From contig CAKTGW010000024.1 of assembly GCA_934561725.1 (NCBI GenBank), forward strand, positions 1 through 8,423: a stretch of DNA of 8,423 nt, given 5' to 3'. The stretch comes from an uncultured Oscillospiraceae bacterium. Lineage in GTDB: Bacteria; Bacillota; Clostridia; Oscillospirales; Oscillospiraceae. Under the pieces are notes generated by a model. The model was not told the origin of the DNA. It made no database searches and was given only the letters and a program-made list of their open reading frames with translations. Made by a program: the position numbers and the translations under genes. The first letter of the stretch is position 1; every line of letters starts with the position of its first letter. Positions 1-4,900 of the stretch are shown here, in pieces.

Positions 1-368
1 CCCCAGAGCCAGGCCCTGCCTCCACGCCGGGAAATGTAGCACAACGTTTGGATATTAGCCAGACTGTGATCTAATCTGCCGCCCAAGCCGCCAAAAAGAA
101 TATATTTTTCAAATCCGCGCTCAAAGCCCTGAGCGACTGCCAACATCATATCTGTGTCGTCCTTTTCGGGCGGATGACGCAGGACCGGCACATTGCCGGG
201 CAGATATCCCAGTGAATCAAAGTCTCCTACTGCCAGATCAGGTGTCATGTGCTGCGAACAAAGGGACGCATATCCGCCGTCAGCGGCTATGGTAAAATCA
301 TCGGCTGTTGGGGTAAACTGCATATTTTCACAGCTCCCGGCACCAACAATATAGCAGATTCCTTTCAT
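1..368 (-). CDS. thiN: Thiamine pyrophosphokinase, N-terminal part (cut by window edge)
   Basis: The enzyme transfers pyrophosphate from ATP to thiamine, giving the cofactor thiamine diphosphate in the cytoplasm. The first 122 codons are visible and the frame is still open at base 1; family members are roughly 200-220 residues, so about half is seen. The family motifs are in order: ADGG at residues 29-32, GDFDS at 48-52, PEKDDTD at 67-73 and GGLGGRLDHSLAN at 93-105. The acidic residues in the second and third motifs are those the family uses for metal and nucleotide binding. The ATG is supported by AGAGGT seven bases upstream and by its ATGA overlap with the stop codon of the upstream transporter, which suggests translational coupling. 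I saw no TPP riboswitch in the operon leader. Identification rests on these motifs and is firm; the C-terminal thiamine-binding half lies outside the window. Confidence 0.93.
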   Translation of the reverse strand, partial: MKGICYIVGAGSCENMQFTPTADDFTIAADGGYASLCSQHMTPDLAVGDFDSLGYLPGNVPVLRHPPEKDDTDMMLAVAQGFERGFEKYILFGGLGGRLDHSLANIQTLCYISRRGGRAWLW

Positions 369-1255
369 AATATTACCTCTTCCGTTGCTCTCCGGTTGAG
401 AACGAGAATTGCCCCTAAAACAAATAAGATTCCCAGCACGCAGGAGAATGTCATCTTCTCATGAAATACAAGTATTCCGATCAAGGTCGCCATGACCGGC
501 TCAACAGACGCCATGACGGACGCCTTTCCATTTTCTGTTTCTGTCAGTCCGTAGGTGTACAGCAGATACGGCAGATATGAAACGATCAGCCCGAACAGGA
601 GACAGAATATGATCTTGTCTGATGAAGCCATCATGAGTCGGAGCGGCTCTCCAACGCCCCAAAAGGCACCGGCACCCAGCGCACACATCAGGCAGGAATA
701 GAAATTGATCGTAAGACTATCATATCCGCGCAGCATGGCAAAACGCGCAAAAATACTGTACAGCGCATAGCCGAAGCCGGCGCAGAGCCCATACAAAAGC
801 CCAACAGCACTCAGTCTGCTTCCGCTGCCTATGCCGGATACAAGGCAGCAGCCGATAAAGGCCATCGCCAAGGCGGTCAGCTTCTGCCAATTCAGTCGTT
901 CTTTGAAAAACAGCAGTGAAAGAAGCATAACAAACGAAGGCGCCGTATATAAGAGAATCGCAGCTGTTGACAAGCTCATCAATTCTATTGCCCGAACATA
1001 GCAGACTGTAAAAAAGAGAAGGCTGCATATACCGGACCCTATAAAGCACCACAGATCACACAGGCGCATCCTGAATTGGCTGCGGTCTTTTATCAGGAGC
1101 GTGAGGCCGAAAAGAATACTGGCGATTGCACAGCGGATAAACACGGTATCATAGGATGTGAAGCCCCACTGTGTGAGCTGGCGCGTAAACAGGCCCATCA
1201 TTCCCCATAATGCACCGCCGCAAATAATGGCGATAGAGTATTTATTCAGCTTCAA
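365..1255 (-). CDS. EamA-family (DMT superfamily) membrane transporter
   Basis: A 296-residue integral membrane protein of the drug/metabolite transporter superfamily. Length and hydrophobicity fit ten membrane segments built from two EamA repeats. The paired repeat signatures are visible: AAILLYTAPSFVM followed by LLFFKERL (residues 98-121) in the first half and ASVMASVEPVMATLIG followed by ILVFHEKM (245-268) in the second. EamA proteins export or import small metabolites, and the substrate cannot be read from sequence. The start is TTG at 1255, preceded by AGAGGGAG eight bases upstream; no ATG sits nearby in frame. The gene overlaps thiN by four bases (ATGA), so the two are almost certainly one operon. 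That makes a link to thiamine or a precursor possible, but this is inference only. The C-terminus is short and cytoplasmic (NRRATEEVIL). Confidence 0.93.
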   Translation of the reverse strand: MKLNKYSIAIICGGALWGMMGLFTRQLTQWGFTSYDTVFIRCAIASILFGLTLLIKDRSQFRMRLCDLWCFIGSGICSLLFFTVCYVRAIELMSLSTAAILLYTAPSFVMLLSLLFFKERLNWQKLTALAMAFIGCCLVSGIGSGSRLSAVGLLYGLCAGFGYALYSIFARFAMLRGYDSLTINFYSCLMCALGAGAFWGVGEPLRLMMASSDKIIFCLLFGLIVSYLPYLLYTYGLTETENGKASVMASVEPVMATLIGILVFHEKMTFSCVLGILFVLGAILVLNRRATEEVIL

Positions 1256-1323
1256 GCTGCTTACTCCCTCTCATCTGTAATCATAATCACTATAAAAAAT
1301 TTGCTGAATACGTTGACCTATCA

Positions 1324-1352
1324 ATAATAGACTGAGCCGCAGCATTTGTCAA
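1324..1352 (-). promoter_or_regulatory. Sigma-A promoter of the EamA transporter-thiN operon
   Basis: Read on the minus strand, TTGACA (1347-1352) is followed by a 17-base spacer and TATTAT (1324-1329), a near-perfect housekeeping promoter. The predicted start is near 1317, giving a leader of about 60 bases before the TTG start codon. The leader shows no riboswitch I can recognise. A short TTGA...TCAA dyad at 1313-1324 lies over the predicted start but is too short to call an operator. Confidence 0.8.
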
Positions 1353-1385
1353 CCGGAGACACACATAGGCACTCCATAAGCTTGA

Positions 1386-1414
1386 TTGACATGCGCAGCC
1401 GACTATGGTATAGT
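1386..1414 (+). promoter_or_regulatory. Strong extended -10 promoter for the 74-residue gene
   Basis: TTGACA (1386-1391), a 17-base spacer and TATAGT (1409-1414), with TGG just before the -10 giving an extended -10 element. It diverges from the transporter promoter; the two -35 boxes are about 33 bases apart. The predicted start is near 1421, about 45 bases before the ATG at 1468. It may also serve tRNA-Leu, because no terminator and no comparably good promoter was seen between the small gene and the tRNA. Confidence 0.78.
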
Positions 1415-1467
1415 ATAAAATGTAGATTAAACTAGTGCTATATAAGATTTGGAAAAGAGAAATCTTG

Positions 1468-1692
1468 ATGGACAATCGTTTTGAAAAAGTAATTGCCGTA
1501 AAACAACGATCTCATCGTTCTTGGAACAATTTTTATGCTGCAGCATGTAAGCAGCTTGGAATTGCTTATAACTTTGGAACAGTTAAGGTTGAACGTTCAT
1601 CGGTATCCTATCTAAATATCGCTGTTGATGAATCTGGAATGTCTATCCCTGAAATCAAGGAAGAAATTGAAAAGAGAAATCTTTTGCGGTAA
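1468..1692 (+). CDS. Small A+T-rich protein of unknown function, 74 residues
   Basis: I do not recognise this protein. It is 74 residues, starts MDNRFEKVIAVKQ, carries a basic patch (KQRSHRSW) and ends in a charged, probably helical segment (IPEIKEEIEKRNLLR). It has no signal peptide, no membrane segment and one cysteine. I chose ATG at 1468: it has a modest purine-rich AAAAGAGA site upstream and a leader of sensible length from the promoter at 1386-1414. An in-frame GTG at 1435 would add 11 residues but has no ribosome site and lies only about 14 bases after the predicted transcription start. By hand count the gene is about 36% G+C, well below the surface-protein gene next door, which hints at acquisition by transfer. 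Its place just upstream of a tRNA gene fits an integration-prone site. A real gene is likely because promoter, site and frame agree. Confidence 0.65.
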   Translation: MDNRFEKVIAVKQRSHRSWNNFYAAACKQLGIAYNFGTVKVERSSVSYLNIAVDESGMSIPEIKEEIEKRNLLR

Positions 1693-1759
1693 TAGGGTTT
1701 CTTTTCCTGTAAAAGCAGAGATAACAAAATAGCGCCAGGTGTCCCTGCCGCTCATATTT

Positions 1760-1842
1760 GCGGGCATGATGGAATTGGTAGACATGCGAGATTTAGGTTC
1801 TCGTGCTTTTGCGTTGGGGTTCAAGTCCCCATGCCCGTACCA
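1760..1842 (+). tRNA. tRNA-Leu (anticodon UAG)
   Basis: An 83-base type II tRNA with encoded CCA. The acceptor stem GCGGGCA (1760-1766) pairs with TGCCCGT (1832-1838), the first pair being G-U. The anticodon stem CGAGA/TCTCG (1787-1791, 1799-1803) closes the loop TTTAGGT, placing TAG at 1794-1796, which reads CUN leucine codons, chiefly CUA. A long variable arm with a TGC/GCG stem follows, as expected for leucine tRNAs. The T arm is TGGGG-TTCAAGT-CCCCA. The sequence ends in discriminator A plus CCA at 1839-1842. It is probably transcribed from the upstream promoter together with the small gene, or from a weaker promoter I could not identify. Confidence 0.95.
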
Positions 1843-1885
1843 CGTCGGAGCAAGTTCCATATCGCTTGCTCCGACGTTCTTTTAT
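1842..1885 (+). terminator. Intrinsic terminator after tRNA-Leu
   Basis: A perfect 13-bp stem (1842-1854 with 1865-1877, ACGTCGGAGCAAG and its complement) with a 10-base loop is followed by TCTTTTATT. The first stem base is the final A of the tRNA CCA end, so the terminator abuts the mature tRNA directly. Confidence 0.88.
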
Positions 1886-1902
1886 TCTCAGATCACAATA
1901 CA

Positions 1903-1932
1903 GGAAAGCCACGACTTTCGTCGTGGCTTTCC
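1903..1932 (-). terminator. 3' hairpin of the SLH surface-protein gene
   Basis: A perfect 13-bp stem, GGAAAGCCACGAC (1903-1915) with its complement (1920-1932), and a 4-base loop. It begins two bases after the TAA stop of the surface-protein gene. On the minus strand the stem is followed by TGTATTGTG, only a weak T tract, so termination may be partial or the hairpin may mainly protect the 3' end. A stand-alone REP-like palindrome is an alternative reading. Confidence 0.7.
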
Positions 1933-1934
1933 AA

Positions 1935-4900
1935 TTATTTATCCAGAGAAATATGCTGTGCGGTAATAAACCGGTTGAGGACTGCGGCCAACTGAGCCCG
2001 GGTGGCATATGCGCTGGGCCCCAGACGGTTGCTGCTGCCCTGTATGAGCCCTGCACCGACGGCCCAGTTCAAAGCAGGGATGGCGTAGGGACTGATGCGG
2101 TCAGCATCGGTAAATGCGGACAGGTTTTCTGCAAGCGTGACCGCATCCATACCGCGATAGCACGCATAGCGGAACAGCATGCTTGCCATCTGCTCACGGG
2201 TGACGGGCAGTTCGGACGCAAAGGTCGCTGCATCAATGCCCTTAACGATCTCATTTTTTGCCGCCCAAGCGACTGCTGTACTGTAATAGCTGCTGGAGCT
2301 AACATCCGTAAAGCCATGATCAAACTTCACGACGGGCTCATTCTCCAAGCGGTACAGAATCGTCACCAGCATTCCGCGCGTGGTGCTGAGCTGCGGACCG
2401 AATTGACTGCTTGAAATACCATTCATCAATCCGGCATCGCAGATTTTTTCAACGTCCTCTCGGAACCAGCTGTCCTTCGGTACATCGTCAAACTCCGGAG
2501 TTGGTGTTGCCGGCTCATCTTTGCTGCCTGTGCTTCCGCTGGTAGTCGTTCCGCTGGAACGATGAGTAACGGAAACCTCAACATCATCGCTGGCCAGAGC
2601 ATACATTCGGCTGCCGGCAAAGGCGGCCGTGAAGATGTATGTGTGCGTGCGGTTCGGGAGAACGGCCTTGAAACTACCGTCCGGATTCTGAGCGGCTGTG
2701 ATCGTGCTGCCGTTCTCATCCGCTCCGGTAACAGTGATCACTGCATTCTCCGGAATCAGTCCGCGATTGACCTTAAAAGTAACAGTCCCTCGCCCGCGCA
2801 TGGATTGCTTATCCGCTGTGAGCTGGATCGCAGCTGTTGTGCGGTCAAAGGCCTCAACATTGACGGTCATGGTGAAGTCCTGATAATTCTGCGTTGCTAC
2901 GTTGATCTTGACTGTACCGATATCTCCGGTAATGCCCGATACGGCGTTGACCTGCAGACGCAGTGTATAAGTTCCGTCGTCATTTTCAGTCACTGTTGCG
3001 CTCTCTGTGCAGCGGCCATTGTCCAGCGCAACAACCGGGACACCACAGGCAACAGGAACGCCGTAAGTTCTGGAGCCGGACAACTGCGGCAGCGTGAACG
3101 CCAGCTCGTAGACATCGGCCCAGTCATTGTAAACACGCAGTGTGGCAGTACTGGGAGTTGTGAGCGTATCCTTTCTGATCTCGGCTTTGACGGATCCATG
3201 CGCATCGTTATAGTTCGAGTCGCCTGTTACACGGTACCACACCGTGTATGTTCCGGCATTGGCAGCTGCGGGAATTTCACTGCTGTAGCCGCCGTCCTGC
3301 TCCAGACTGTACTCCATGGTATAGCTCTGAGGTGCACTTCCCTGCCCGACCAGCTTCTGCTCATCTCCGTTATAGGTAAGATCCAGCACGGTGGGCACCG
3401 TTACGGTCAGCTCCGCCTTGGCAACAGTGATTTGGCTGCTGCCGGTAATGGCCTTATAGGTGACATTATCCGTTGGCGTAAAGACCCATCCTGCGGTTAT
3501 GGGAGAGTTATCCACCGGATAGACCGTGTCCGGCGCAGTCCATACGGCTGTACCGGGAACCGGCGTACCGTTGTACTCGGCGGATGCAGTCAGAGCAATG
3601 CTGCCCAGTGTTTCGCCATAGGTCAAGGTGTTCCTTGCCGGAGTGACCTGAACGTTGACGGGTTCCAGTTGGGGAATTGTCTTGATGTGCAGTGTAAGGG
3701 GAATCTTAGAATAATTCTGGCTATCCAGTTCAAGATAGAAAGCACCGATCTCGCCGTTTTCCTGAGTGAGATCCATAGCAAAAAGCTTTATTTCAATTCT
3801 GTTCCCGCCAAGGCCAGTGAGAGCTCCGTTGAGACCTTCGTCCAGGATAGTTGTGTATGATATACTGAGGCTATCGCCATACGGGACACCTGTGAGGAAC
3901 TCCTCCAGCGAATATGTATGCGACTGAGTGACCGGCGCACGATAGACAATGATATCTTTGGAAATTCCCTCATGCTCCGCCTGTCTGATATTGACGTTGT
4001 GCGCTATACTTTTCGCTTCAAGATTATCGTTGCCGGCAAAAACGGCCTCAATGATGTAAGCACCGACGTATGTGGGCGCTCCACTCAGTTCCGTGTCCTT
4101 CTCGCCGCTCGTCGTCCGTGTGTACCACTTGAACTCCAAATCGCTGAACGTGGCATTTGTAATAACGATGTTATCCGCAGTGGGTTCAGGGATCGGATTA
4201 CCGGTAAATTTATAAGACCCATAGCTGTTATCATACTGGGTCCAATCGATTTCCGGTACAGCCTTTTTGATCTCGATCTCAAAGCTGCTGCTGAATTCGG
4301 CATAGTTTTCCGCATTGGCCTTGAAGTATACCATATGCTTTCCGGCGCCGGTAAAGGCCGGTACGGTGCTGCTGTATGTTCCGTTTTTCTCCGCGGCATA
4401 GGTGAAGCTCACGCCGGAGGACGGTACAGTGCACGCCGTTTCTACATCTGCGGTCAAAGGCTCGCCCGTATAGGTCAGCGTGCCCTTCTGCTGTACGGAG
4501 ACGCCGGACATTTCAAGCAGCTTGACAGTGAGTGTATAGCCGTCGCTCTGCTCTGTATAGTCGCCGTTGCTTGCCACAGCATACCAGATATAATCCCCCG
4601 CCTTATCAGGCGTAAATGTACTGTTAGACACCTGCGCAGTTGTCTCGCCCGGCGCCATGACGTAGTAGGCGACAGTTACGTTATTGATATCAGATGCCGC
4701 ATTGGGAAGAACCGGTACGGAAAGCGTGACTTCGCTCAGAATAGCGCTCTCCGCAGGCGTAGACGGTGTGCCAAGCATAAACGGCGTTTTTACTGCGGCT
4801 ACATTAACAAGCGCGCCTGCTGCCTGGGCAGTGACTGCCCTGTTGACCTTTTCCGGAGTCAGCCACTTTCCGGTATTGTTGTATTTCAGGCTGTACCCGG

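Noticed and set aside
1256..1316. TPP riboswitch before the transporter-thiN operon
   Set aside because: The leader is only about 60 bases and shows none of the conserved TPP aptamer segments.
1435..1467. GTG start 11 codons upstream for the small gene
   Set aside because: No ribosome binding site and too close to the predicted transcription start; ATG at 1468 is preferred.
1760..1842. Integration (att) site at the 3' end of tRNA-Leu
   Set aside because: No second copy of the tRNA 3' end and no integrase were seen in the window.
1739..1966. Open frame starting MSLPLIFAGMMELVD over the tRNA
   Set aside because: It reads through tRNA-Leu and its terminator; this is a familiar tRNA-translation artefact, not a protein.
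2562..3860. 432-codon open frame on the plus strand, antisense to the surface gene
   Set aside because: It is a mirror of the surface-protein codons, with no ribosome site, promoter or recognisable domain. The sense protein has a signal peptide and clear domains.
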